A stretch of 64,000 nt of DNA, taken from the NCBI GenBank assembly GCA_016213245.1, contig JACRBC010000055.1:19265-83264 (forward strand), given 5' to 3'. The translations under genes were made by a program, and so were the position numbers. Below the pieces are notes generated by a model that worked only from the letters and a program-made list of their open reading frames with translations, was not told the origin of the DNA and ran no database searches. Below, one piece after another: positions 29,167-37,353 of the stretch. The first letter of the stretch is position 1. The number at the start of each line of letters is the position of its first letter. Origin of the DNA: Candidatus Solibacter usitatus (lineage in GTDB: Bacteria; Acidobacteriota; Terriglobia; Bryobacterales; Bryobacteraceae).

Positions 29167-30403
29167 GCTCGCGTCGGTCGCACTGGTTGTCCTGCCAGCC
29201 TTGCTGTACGCGGCAGACCCGGTCCAGTTCCTCGACGCGAGGATTGACTTGGACCGGCGGCAGATCACGGTGGCTTCATCTTCCAATCGCGAGGACTTCT
29301 TGGCAGCGGCTGAGGCGTTAAGTGAAGCGGCAAACTGGAAGCTGCAACTCGACACAAAACCGCTTGGTGTCCGCAATGCCAGCGTCAACGCCAGGGCCCG
29401 CACCGTCACAATTGAGTATGATCCGCGGCTCCTGCCATTTGAAGAAGCGGCGGACATCGACACCGGCGCGCTGTCGGTCCTTTATGTGCCGCTCACCGTC
29501 AAACTAGCGATACCGGCTGGCAAGTCCGCGCCGGCTCCTCCAGCGCTTCAGAATCCGTTGGCGCGCTGCTTCTCTTACAAGCTCACGGGCGAGAAAAAGA
29601 AAGCCGACATCGACATTACGGCCGGGTGGCAAGTTGGAGAAAATGTCAAGCCGCTCTACTTTTGGAGCGTCAAGGCTGGATGCCCGTCACCCTTGGGCGC
29701 CGGTGCGAAGTATGGCAAACTCGGTCCCACGTTCTCGGCGGAGGCAAGCCAGCAGCAGAACGCCGACCCCGATTCCATGAAGGCCGCGATCGCTTATCGC
29801 AAGGATCTGCCCATCGGAAACAGACGCGATGGCTGGCAGTTCAATGCAGACCTGCTGAGCTACGAGTTCGAACGGAAAATAGCCAAAGAGCCCGTGCTCA
29901 GTGATGCGGGCAGGCCGGTGCTGCGCAAGTACATCGACAAGAACTCCAATCTGACGTGGACGAGTAATGCGAAGTATGTGAACCCGTGGAAGCGGATGAA
30001 CTGGACTCTGGGGCTGGCGGGATTCGAGTCCGGCCGTGCCGTGAGCCGGACCGTCAAGTCCACTTCGAGCGATCGGGAGGAGCAGGGCGTTGCCCGCCTC
30101 CTCTTTGATCTGGACCTGCAGAAACCGCTGTTCCGTCAAGGCAGGCCGGTGCTGGAACTGCACGGCTACCATTCCTTGCGTCTGCCGTTCCGGCAGGAGC
30201 CGTTTCAGCGGGTAGGCGAAAACGGCGGGGAAATGTACCTCACCAACAAGCCGCGTCATTGGACCCTGATCGAGGCGAGCTGGCTCATCACCAAAGGCGC
30301 CAAGATCGGCTTCCAATACAAGCGCGGCTCGTTGCCACCGAGTTTTGAATTCGTCGACCATCAATTGACGGTAGGGCTCAACCTGCTGTTGAAGCGCAGG
30401 TAG
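29138..30403 (+). CDS. hypothetical exported protein, probable outer-membrane beta-barrel
   Basis: A 421-residue protein with a signal peptide (RRLASVALVVLPALLYAADP). Residues 25-120 form an alpha/beta region that looks like a STN/secretin-type small domain (FLAAAEALSEAANWKLQL, RTVTIEYDPRLLPF), and the remainder has alternating hydrophobic strands ending in FEFVDHQLTVGLNLLLKR, as in porin-like barrels. I do not recognise the family. The GGAGG ribosome site is in the coding end of the 28831 gene. Base use is closer to that gene than to the rest of the window. Function is unknown; an assembly or export role at the outer membrane is only a guess. Confidence 0.65.
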   Translation: MPCLTMRGRRLASVALVVLPALLYAADPVQFLDARIDLDRRQITVASSSNREDFLAAAEALSEAANWKLQLDTKPLGVRNASVNARARTVTIEYDPRLLPFEEAADIDTGALSVLYVPLTVKLAIPAGKSAPAPPALQNPLARCFSYKLTGEKKKADIDITAGWQVGENVKPLYFWSVKAGCPSPLGAGAKYGKLGPTFSAEASQQQNADPDSMKAAIAYRKDLPIGNRRDGWQFNADLLSYEFERKIAKEPVLSDAGRPVLRKYIDKNSNLTWTSNAKYVNPWKRMNWTLGLAGFESGRAVSRTVKSTSSDREEQGVARLLFDLDLQKPLFRQGRPVLELHGYHSLRLPFRQEPFQRVGENGGEMYLTNKPRHWTLIEASWLITKGAKIGFQYKRGSLPPSFEFVDHQLTVGLNLLLKRR

Positions 30404-30532
30404 AGCCCAACCAGCCCGGGAGACTCCGCTGGATGGATCCGTCGCCCAGTTCGCCGGTGTCTCCCTCCTCGCGTCCCCCGGCGCCCAGCCGTAGCCCTCC
30501 CTGCCACTGCCAAAGCTCGGAAGTGTATTCAC

Positions 30533-30559
30533 GCGGGGCAGCCGCACGGCTCGCCCCGC
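30533..30559. terminator. strong hairpin between convergent genes
   Basis: GCGGGGC-AGCCG-CA-CGGCT-c-GCCCCGC forms a 12-pair stem with one bulged base and a two-base loop. It sits in the 173-base gap between two convergent genes and is followed by a weak T/C tract (CTTCTCAT). It could end transcription from both sides, although neither side has a real U-run. Confidence 0.5.
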
Positions 30560-30576
30560 CTTCTCATCCGCCCGCC

Positions 30577-31227
30577 CTACGCGCTCAATGTCACCGCTGT
30601 CTTGACGCCGATCGCCTCAAGTATCTCCTGCAGCCTCCCGATCGCCACCGTCTGGTACTCACTCTCCTCATAACGGCTGATCACTTGCTTGCTCACTCCC
30701 AGCCGGTGCGCCAATTCCGTTTGCGACAGTCCCCTGGCGATGCGGATCTTTACGATGAACGGCGCGGCCTGGTCCAGCCGCTCAACGGGCGGCAGTGACA
30801 GTTCGCCGGACTTGAGTTGATCGTACTCGCGCAGTTCGTCTTCGAGTTGCCGGATCATGCCCTCGTAGCTGCCTCGAACCGCCGCCGATCGCTTCCCGGC
30901 CATCTCCTCATCCGCCTTGGCCAGCGCCCGCCGAAAGCCCGCTACCTGAACACCCACGTCCGGCCGGGCCTGCATCGCGGGATGGATGAAAAACGCAAGG
31001 CCGTGGCCGGCCCACATCCGCCACTTCCACTTCCGTACCCGCGGTACCAGGATCGGTTCGAAGTCGATCCAATACGGATCAAGGCGATCATAGACGCCCG
31101 CGTCCGGCTCCACCCAATAACCGTCCACATCGCCCGGACCAGGTTTCTCCGTACAGAAGCTCCCGTCGATGTAGATCTCCGCGACGCGGCGGCCAGCAAG
31201 GCCGCCGTGGCTACCTTCTGGTACCAC
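30577..31227 (-). CDS. XRE-type HTH protein with N-terminal DUF6932-like domain
   Basis: A 216-residue protein. The N-terminal part contains AEIYIDGSFCTEKPGPGDVDGYW, which resembles the nucleotidyltransferase-like DUF6932 family where G-S and D-x-D residues form the active core. Residues 100-135 are charged and probably helical (EGMIRQLEDELREYDQLKSGE). The C-terminal part is a clear XRE helix-turn-helix (RIARGLSQTELAHRLGVSKQVISRYEES). The start is GTG with no obvious ribosome site, and the domain seems short at its N-terminus, so an upstream start or truncation is possible. Genes of this type often belong to toxin-antitoxin or phage-defence loci; no partner is evident here. Confidence 0.65.
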   Translation of the reverse strand: MVPEGSHGGLAGRRVAEIYIDGSFCTEKPGPGDVDGYWVEPDAGVYDRLDPYWIDFEPILVPRVRKWKWRMWAGHGLAFFIHPAMQARPDVGVQVAGFRRALAKADEEMAGKRSAAVRGSYEGMIRQLEDELREYDQLKSGELSLPPVERLDQAAPFIVKIRIARGLSQTELAHRLGVSKQVISRYEESEYQTVAIGRLQEILEAIGVKTAVTLSA

Positions 31228-31284
31228 CGCATGGCGCAGAACGGGATACTATGGATTCAGTCCCCGCAGTGGAGGAGAACTGGA

Positions 31285-32376
31285 GTGGGCGCTTTCCAAG
31301 CGGCGGCTGCCGTGGTCACGCCGGCCGATGCACCCGGCATGATTGTTTGGCAGGCCAGCGACGGCCGCGCGCGCATCGAGTTCACGCGCGCCGTGCTGGA
31401 GCGCGTCCGCTTTGAGTGCTCTCGCGCCATGAATGGGCTGGGCTCCACCGGCATCGGCGGCGTCCTGCTCGGCTCCCGGGCAGGTAACTCGTTTCGCGTG
31501 CTCGATTGGAAACCCATCGCCTGCGATCACTCCCGCGGCCCGGCGTTCCTCCTCTCCGCCCGCGATGCGGCCGGCCTGGCCGCTTTCCTGGAAGGCATGG
31601 AGGCTCACTCCGGCCAGGCGATCCTCGGCTGGTTTGTCTCCCACACCCGGCAGGGGCTGGCACTGACCCCGGAGGAAGAGCAACTGCACTCGCGCTACTT
31701 CCCGTCCGGCTCCTTCGCGATCGTCGTCACGCCCGACCGGCTTGGGAACATGCTCTGCGCCGTGCACCTGCAGGGCTTCGCCGCCCCGGCGTTCGACGTC
31801 GTCCCCCTGCCGGGGAAGGCCCGTGAGCCCGGGCAGCGGCGGGCGAGGAAATCCGCCCCAGACAGGCCCGCCCCCGCCGCCGCGGCCCCCGCAGCCCCCA
31901 CCGGCCCCGCGCCCCGCCGGCCCGCCCGGCGCTGGCCGCTCTGGGTGGCCGCGTCGCTCGCCGCCGTCGGCCTGGGCGTCGCCGCCGTGGTGGCCTACAC
32001 CCGGCGCGCGCCCGAAAAGACCGCCGCTGTGCAGGCTGTCGCCCCCATCCAGATGCTCTCCCTGCACGCCGGCCCGCGCGACGGCCGGTTCGTCATCTCC
32101 TGGAACGGCGAGGCCGACGCCATCCTTTACGCGTCCCGCGTTACCGTCATCATCCGGGACGGCGACAAGACCGTCCGCCGCAACCTGTCGCGCCGCGACG
32201 CGCGCTCCGGCATCCAGTTCTACCACCCGGAATCCGGCAGAATCGACGTGACCCTGCTACTGAAAGCCGGCAACGGCCAGGAGTTTCAGGAGTCCACCCG
32301 CTACTCCCGGCCCGCCGGCCCGGCCGCCGAACTTCTCCGTGTCACGCCCGACATGCTCCCGCCCGCCGGCAACTGA
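31285..32376 (+). CDS. MPN/JAB-like protein with one membrane segment and exported C-terminal domain
   Basis: A 363-residue protein. The N-terminal 190 residues resemble an MPN (JAB1) domain (GSTGIGGVLLGSR, AILGWFVSHTRQGLALTPEEEQLHSRYFP), but the metal motif HxHP is not conserved, so it is probably not an active peptidase. A proline/alanine linker leads to a membrane segment (WPLWVAASLAAVGLGVAAVVAY, about 230-252), and the last 110 residues are a beta-rich domain expected outside the membrane. I set the start at GTG 31285 because GGAGGAG lies seven bases upstream; the track ORF begins far earlier inside the opposite gene. Family name is tentative. Confidence 0.7.
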   Translation: MGAFQAAAAVVTPADAPGMIVWQASDGRARIEFTRAVLERVRFECSRAMNGLGSTGIGGVLLGSRAGNSFRVLDWKPIACDHSRGPAFLLSARDAAGLAAFLEGMEAHSGQAILGWFVSHTRQGLALTPEEEQLHSRYFPSGSFAIVVTPDRLGNMLCAVHLQGFAAPAFDVVPLPGKAREPGQRRARKSAPDRPAPAAAAPAAPTGPAPRRPARRWPLWVAASLAAVGLGVAAVVAYTRRAPEKTAAVQAVAPIQMLSLHAGPRDGRFVISWNGEADAILYASRVTVIIRDGDKTVRRNLSRRDARSGIQFYHPESGRIDVTLLLKAGNGQEFQESTRYSRPAGPAAELLRVTPDMLPPAGN

Positions 32377-32471
32377 CCGGCTCGAATAGTTTGCATTTGT
32401 AAAACCCGGTTCATGCGCCGCCTGTCGTATCATCAGACTTGACCGCACAACCGGTACCAGCGAAAAGACCT

Positions 32472-33140
32472 ATGAAAACCCTCTCCTCGATCGTTGCCTT
32501 GCTTGCCCTCACCTTGCCCGCCTTTGCCGGCGGCGTGGCCGGCAAGTGGAAGATGTCGGCCAATGCGCCCGACGGGAACACCTACAAGTTCGACCTCGTC
32601 GTGAAGGACGACGCCGGCAAGCTCAGCGCGTCGCTCAACTCCGAGCGCGGCAGCATGCCGCTGAAGGACGTCGCGCTGAACGGCGACGACTTCACCTTCA
32701 AGCTCAGCCTGGATATGGGGGACCTGCCGTTCAAGCTCAAGCTCGACGGCGACGCCCTGAAGGGCTCCGTGACCACGCCCGACGGCGCTACCGGCGCCGT
32801 GTCGGCCACGCGCGACGACGCTGCCGCAGCGGCCCAGGCCGCACCCGTCAGCGCCACCGGCAAGTGGAAGATCGTCGCCCGGATCGGCGAGGACCGCGAG
32901 ATGCGCTACACGCTCGACCTGAAGCAGGACGGCGCGAAGCTGACCGGCGAGATCGGCAACGACGAGGGGCTCCTGCCCATCAGCGAAGGCAAAATCGACG
33001 GCGCGCAGATCAGCTTCAAGGTCGCCTCCGAGGACGGCGTCTACACCGTCACCGGGACGGTGAGCGTCAACGAGGTGAAGGGGACCTACAAGGCGCCCAA
33101 CGGCTCCGGCGGCGCCTTCACCGCCGCCAAGGCCATCTGA
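32472..33140 (+). CDS. secreted protein with two tandem beta-rich repeats
   Basis: A 222-residue protein with a clear signal peptide (MKTLSSIVALLALTLPAFA). The mature part has two related units: the first begins GGVAGKWKMSANAPDGNTYKF and the second begins SATGKWKIVARIGEDREMRY, each about 85-90 residues with matching DLVVKDDAGKLSASL / DLKQDGAKLTGEI segments. The pattern resembles small lipocalin-like periplasmic domains that occur in Acidobacteriota and Planctomycetes. Each unit is separated by an alanine-rich linker. Function is unknown. The ATG at 32472 was chosen over the track's earlier alternative start because only it gives a normal signal peptide. Confidence 0.75.
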   Translation: MKTLSSIVALLALTLPAFAGGVAGKWKMSANAPDGNTYKFDLVVKDDAGKLSASLNSERGSMPLKDVALNGDDFTFKLSLDMGDLPFKLKLDGDALKGSVTTPDGATGAVSATRDDAAAAAQAAPVSATGKWKIVARIGEDREMRYTLDLKQDGAKLTGEIGNDEGLLPISEGKIDGAQISFKVASEDGVYTVTGTVSVNEVKGTYKAPNGSGGAFTAAKAI

Positions 33141-33155
33141 CGCGGGTTGGGGCGG

Positions 33156-33482
33156 CTATTCGGCCGCCTCGATGCGGTCCACCTTCAGCACGCCTGTCTT
33201 TTCGTACAGCACGCCGGTGACGCGCACTTTGCGCGCGGCATACTTCTCCGGCGTCTGCTGGTCGCTGAGGACGTACATCTTCCTGCCGTCCAGCAGCGCG
33301 TACTTCCATCGGCCGCCGCCGCTCTGGACGCACTCCCGGACGCACTTGCCGGCCGGAGTGATGCCCATGTGGGCGTGATCGGCGCCGCACATGGTGTCGG
33401 TGATGACGCCGGTGTATGTCCGCGCCGGCTGCTGGGCCAGCAGCGCCGCCGAAGCGGCCAGCGCCAATAGTGCGAGTTTCAT
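33156..33482 (-). CDS. small secreted Cys-containing protein
   Basis: A 108-residue protein with a signal peptide (MKLALLALAASAALLAQ). The mature part contains TGVITDTMCGADHAHMG, AGKCVRECVQSGG and a beta-rich C-terminus (KVRVTGVLYEKTGVLKVDRIEAAE). The methionine, histidine and cysteine cluster could bind a soft metal, and secreted proteins with the GVITDxMCG pattern are common in Acidobacteriota, though I cannot name a family with certainty. The start ATG overlaps the previous gene's stop by four bases, so it belongs to the end of the metal-efflux operon. Confidence 0.75.
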   Translation of the reverse strand: MKLALLALAASAALLAQQPARTYTGVITDTMCGADHAHMGITPAGKCVRECVQSGGGRWKYALLDGRKMYVLSDQQTPEKYAARKVRVTGVLYEKTGVLKVDRIEAAE

Positions 33483-34198
33483 TGTGGATTCTCCTTGGTG
33501 GTTGAAATCAGCGACAGGCCGCGAGGCCGGTTGAGCCTCCGCCACAGCGCCTCATAGCGCGCCGGGTCCAGCGCCTGCTTGAGCTGGAAACTGAAAGTGC
33601 CGTCCTTCTCGAGCGAGTCCAGGGCGAAGTCGAACGGGCCGCTGCTGGAGACGTTGCGGATATCGGCGTCGCGCCATGTGCGCGACTCGCCGGTGACCGC
33701 GGTCTTGTACACGATACGCTCCGGAAAGACGGCCAGAACGCCTTCCGAGCCGCGGATGGCGCGCACGCGCTTCACCGGGACTCGCCACTCCGGCGTGCCG
33801 GAGAGATCTCCCAGGCGCGCGACGAAGCGCTGGTCCAGGTTCCCGCTGAGGGCCTTGTAGAGCGGCATCAGGTCCGGCTTGCCGTCAAGCGTGAAGTCGA
33901 AGGGCCGATCCTTGCCCGCCAGCGCCGGGCGGTCCTTGTAGGAGAGCAGGCGGATGAGGCGGCCGTCGGTGAGTTCCAATTGCTGGATGTCGTCGTAGCT
34001 CCACTGCAACTGGTGCTTTGTCTTCTTCCCGCCGATCTGCGAGAACGACACGCCCTCGGGCGAGAAGCGCAACATGCCGGCGCAGCCGCCGCGCCAGTGG
34101 TCGTGGCGCGCGGGGTACTCGAAGCCCGCCGCGCGCAGGCCGGCAGGCGCCAGGATCGCCATCAGGAAGATAGCTGTTTCTTTAACTCGAAGTTCCAT
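33479..34198 (-). CDS. hypothetical exported protein, last-but-one gene of metal efflux operon
   Basis: A 239-residue protein with an N-terminal signal (ELRVKETAIFLMAILAPAGLRA) and no known motif. The body includes FEYPARHDHWRGGCAGMLRF and two similar beta-type segments (VSFSQIGGKK...LTDGRLIRLL and GVLAVFPERIVYKTA...LEKDGTFSFQLKQ), which look like a pair of PH-like folds. I prefer ATG 34198, which has GAGGTG upstream and begins within the end of cusA (37-base overlap); Met at 34162 is another option. Its coupling to cusA suggests a link to metal handling, but this is inference. Confidence 0.6.
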   Translation of the reverse strand: MELRVKETAIFLMAILAPAGLRAAGFEYPARHDHWRGGCAGMLRFSPEGVSFSQIGGKKTKHQLQWSYDDIQQLELTDGRLIRLLSYKDRPALAGKDRPFDFTLDGKPDLMPLYKALSGNLDQRFVARLGDLSGTPEWRVPVKRVRAIRGSEGVLAVFPERIVYKTAVTGESRTWRDADIRNVSSSGPFDFALDSLEKDGTFSFQLKQALDPARYEALWRRLNRPRGLSLISTTKENPQ

Positions 34199-37100
34199 TT
34201 CCACACCTCATAGATAGCCGGATAAACGAGCAGTTCGAGCGCGAAGGACGTAAAGATGCCGCCGACCATCGGCGCGGCGATGCGCTTCATCACGTCGGCT
34301 CCGGCGCCGGCGGACCACATGATGGGCGCCAGGCCCACGAACATCGTGGCTACGGTCATGAACTTGGGCCGGATGCGCTTCACCGCGCCGTGCAGGATGC
34401 ACACCTCCAGGTCGCGCTGGCTATTGAGCCGCCCATTCTTGCGGGCGTCCTCGTAGGCCAGGTCGAGGTACAGCAGCATGAAGACGCCGGTCTCGGCGTC
34501 GACGCCCAACAAGGCGATCAGGCCGACCCAGACGCCGATGCTCATGTTGTAGCCCAGCCAGTAGAGCAGCCAGATGGCGCCGACCGCGGAGAAGGGCACG
34601 GCCAGCAGGATGATGGAGGTCTTGGCCAGCGACTTCGTGTTCATGTAGAGCAGCACGACGATCAGGAACAGCGTCAGCGGCAGGACGAACTTCAGCCGCT
34701 CGCGCACGCGCTCCATGGCCTCGTACTGGCCGCTCCACTGCAACGAGTAGCCGGCGGGCAGCTTCATCTTGTCGCGCAGCAGGGCCTTGCCCTCGTCGAC
34801 ATAGCCGCCGATGTCGCGGTCGGTGATGTCCACGTAGACATAGCCGGTCAACATGCCGTTTTCGTCGCGCAGCATGGAGGGGCCGGAGGCCATCTTGACC
34901 TCCGCCAGTTGCGAAAGCGGCACCTGGACGGCGCCGTTCATGACGGGCACCAGCACGCGCTTCAGGCTGCCGACATCGGAGCGATAGTCGCGCTGGTAGC
35001 GGACGTTGACCGGGTAGCGCTCGCGGCCCTCGATGGTGGTGGTGACGTTGTCGCCGCCGATGGCCGACATCACCACCATCTGCGCGTCCTCGATGGAGAG
35101 GCCGTAGCGGGCCAGTTCCTCGCGCTTCCAGTCGAAGTCGAGGAAGTAACCGCCGCCGGTGCGCTCCGCAAAGACGCTGCGCGTGCCGCTGACGCCTTTC
35201 AGCAGACGCTCGATGCCGGTGCCGATGCGTTCGATCTCGTTGATGTCCGCCCCGTAGACCTTGATGCCCACCGGCGTGCGGATGCCGGTGGTGAGCATGT
35301 CGATGCGGGCCTTGATGGGCATGGTCCAGGCGTTGGAGACGCCGGGGATGGAGAGCCGGGCGTTCATCTCCTCCACCAGTTTTTCGGTGGTCAGCCCGGC
35401 GCGCCACTTCGTCTTGGGCTTGAGCAGGATGACCGTCTCGAACATGGAGAAGGGCGCCGGGTCGGTGGAAGTCTCCGCGCGGCCGGCCTTGCCGAAGACG
35501 CGGTCGACCTCCGGGAAGGACTTGATCAGCCGGTCCTGCAACTGCAAGAGCCGCTCGGCCTCGCCGACCGAGAGCCCGGGCATGGTGGTGGGCATGTAGA
35601 GCAGGGAGCCCTCGTCCAGCGGCGGCATGAACTCGCTGCCGAGCTGCCTGTAGATCGGAACGGTGACGGCCACCAGCGCCAGCGCCGCCAGAATGACGGC
35701 GTACTTCCAGCGCAGTGCGAGAGCGCAGATGGGCTCGTAGATCCAGATGAGCAGGCGGCTGACGGGGTGCTTCTCCTCGGCGTGGATCTTACCCACCAGC
35801 ACGGCGTTGGCCGTGCGGGCCAGCCAGCGGGGCCGGAACTCGAACTGCTTCATGTGGGTGAACAGCAGCCGCATGGCGGGGTCGAGCGTGATGGCCAGGA
35901 AGGCGGCCACGATCATGGTGAAGTTCTTGGTGTAGGCCAGCGGCTTGAAGAGCCGCCCCTCCTGGGCTTCCAGCGCCAGCACGGGCAGGAAGGAGACGGC
36001 GATGACCAGCAGGGCGAAGAAGCTGGGCCCGCCGACCTCCTTCACGGCGTCGATGACGACGCGGGTGTAGTCCTCCTTGCGGCCGCCGCGCTCCCACTCC
36101 TCGAGCTTCTTGTGCGTCTGCTCGACGACGACGATGGCGGCGTCCACCATGGCGCCGATGGCGATGGCGATTCCGCCCAGCGACATGATGTTGGAGGTGA
36201 GCCCCATGGCGCGCATGGGGATGAAGCTGATGATCACCGCCACCGGGATGGTGATGATGGGGATCAGCGCGCTGGGAATGTGCCAGAGGAAGATCAGGAT
36301 CACCACCGACACGATGGCCAGTTCCTCGAGCAGGGTGTGCTTGAGGTTGTCGATGGAGCGCAGGATCAGCTCGCTGCGGTCGTAGGTGGTGACGATCTGA
36401 ACGCCGGCCGGCAGCCCGGGCTTGATCTCCTCGATCCGCGCCTTGACGCGGTCGATCACCTTCAACGCATTCTCGCCCTGGCGCATGACGACGATGCCGG
36501 CGGCCATGTCGCCTTTGCCGTCCAGGTCGGTGACGCCGCGGCGGATGTCGGGACCGAGCGAGACGCGGCCGACGTCCTTCACGCGCACCGGGACGCCGTT
36601 GTCGCTGGCGGCCAGCACGATGCCCCCGATGTCGTCGACCGACTTGGCGTAGCCCCGGCCGCGGACCATGTACTCGGCTCCGGCGAACTCCACCAGCCGG
36701 CCGCCGGCGTCGTCGTTGCCCTTGCGCACGGCTTCGACCACGGTCCGCATGGGCAGGTTGTAGGAGCGCAGCTTGTTGGGGTCCACCTGGACCTGGTACT
36801 GGCGCACGAAGCCGCCCACCGGGGCCACCTCGGCCACGCCGGGGACGGACTTGAGGTGGTAGCGCAGATACCAGTCCTGGTAACTTCTGAGGTCGGCCAG
36901 CGAGTGCTTGCCGGTGGTGTCGACCAGGGCGTACTGGAAGACCCAGCCGAGGCCGGTGGCGTCGGGGCCGAGCTCGGTGTTCACGCCCTTGGGCAGCTTG
37001 GGGAGGACGCCGGAGAGGTATTCGAGCGTGCGCGAGCGGGCCCAGTAGATGTCTGTGCCCTCCTCGAAGATGACGTAGACGTAGGAGTAGCCGAAGTCGG

Positions 37101-37353
37101 AGAAGCCGCGGACGTCCTTTACCTTGGGCGCGCCGAGCATGGCGGTGACGATGGGGTAGGTGACCTGGTCCTCGACGATGTCGGGACTGCGGTCCCAACG
37201 CGAGTAGATGATCACCTGGGTGTCGCTCAAGTCGGGGATGGCGTCCAGCGGGACGTTCAGCATGGACCACCAGCCGCCGGCCACCGCCGAGGCGGTGAGC
37301 AGCAGCACGATGAGCCGGTTGCGGGCGCAGAACTCGATGATGCGTCCGATCAT
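34162..37353 (-). CDS. cusA: heavy-metal RND efflux pump, CusA/CzcA family
   Basis: A 1063-residue inner-membrane proton/metal antiporter. It opens MIGRIIEFCARNRLIVLLLTA and carries hallmarks of the metal subgroup: DLSDTQVIIYSRWDRSPDIVEDQVTYPI, GTDIYWARSRTLEYL, AIAIGAMVDAAIVVVEQTHKK and GVDAETGVFMLLYLDLAYEDA in the fourth and later membrane segments. Methionine-rich segments such as LRDENGMLTG fit a Cu/Ag type, but Zn/Co cannot be excluded. Length and order match the family. It overlaps cusB by four bases and is followed by two small exported proteins. Confidence 0.95.
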   Translation of the reverse strand: MIGRIIEFCARNRLIVLLLTASAVAGGWWSMLNVPLDAIPDLSDTQVIIYSRWDRSPDIVEDQVTYPIVTAMLGAPKVKDVRGFSDFGYSYVYVIFEEGTDIYWARSRTLEYLSGVLPKLPKGVNTELGPDATGLGWVFQYALVDTTGKHSLADLRSYQDWYLRYHLKSVPGVAEVAPVGGFVRQYQVQVDPNKLRSYNLPMRTVVEAVRKGNDDAGGRLVEFAGAEYMVRGRGYAKSVDDIGGIVLAASDNGVPVRVKDVGRVSLGPDIRRGVTDLDGKGDMAAGIVVMRQGENALKVIDRVKARIEEIKPGLPAGVQIVTTYDRSELILRSIDNLKHTLLEELAIVSVVILIFLWHIPSALIPIITIPVAVIISFIPMRAMGLTSNIMSLGGIAIAIGAMVDAAIVVVEQTHKKLEEWERGGRKEDYTRVVIDAVKEVGGPSFFALLVIAVSFLPVLALEAQEGRLFKPLAYTKNFTMIVAAFLAITLDPAMRLLFTHMKQFEFRPRWLARTANAVLVGKIHAEEKHPVSRLLIWIYEPICALALRWKYAVILAALALVAVTVPIYRQLGSEFMPPLDEGSLLYMPTTMPGLSVGEAERLLQLQDRLIKSFPEVDRVFGKAGRAETSTDPAPFSMFETVILLKPKTKWRAGLTTEKLVEEMNARLSIPGVSNAWTMPIKARIDMLTTGIRTPVGIKVYGADINEIERIGTGIERLLKGVSGTRSVFAERTGGGYFLDFDWKREELARYGLSIEDAQMVVMSAIGGDNVTTTIEGRERYPVNVRYQRDYRSDVGSLKRVLVPVMNGAVQVPLSQLAEVKMASGPSMLRDENGMLTGYVYVDITDRDIGGYVDEGKALLRDKMKLPAGYSLQWSGQYEAMERVRERLKFVLPLTLFLIVVLLYMNTKSLAKTSIILLAVPFSAVGAIWLLYWLGYNMSIGVWVGLIALLGVDAETGVFMLLYLDLAYEDARKNGRLNSQRDLEVCILHGAVKRIRPKFMTVATMFVGLAPIMWSAGAGADVMKRIAAPMVGGIFTSFALELLVYPAIYEVWKWNFELKKQLSS

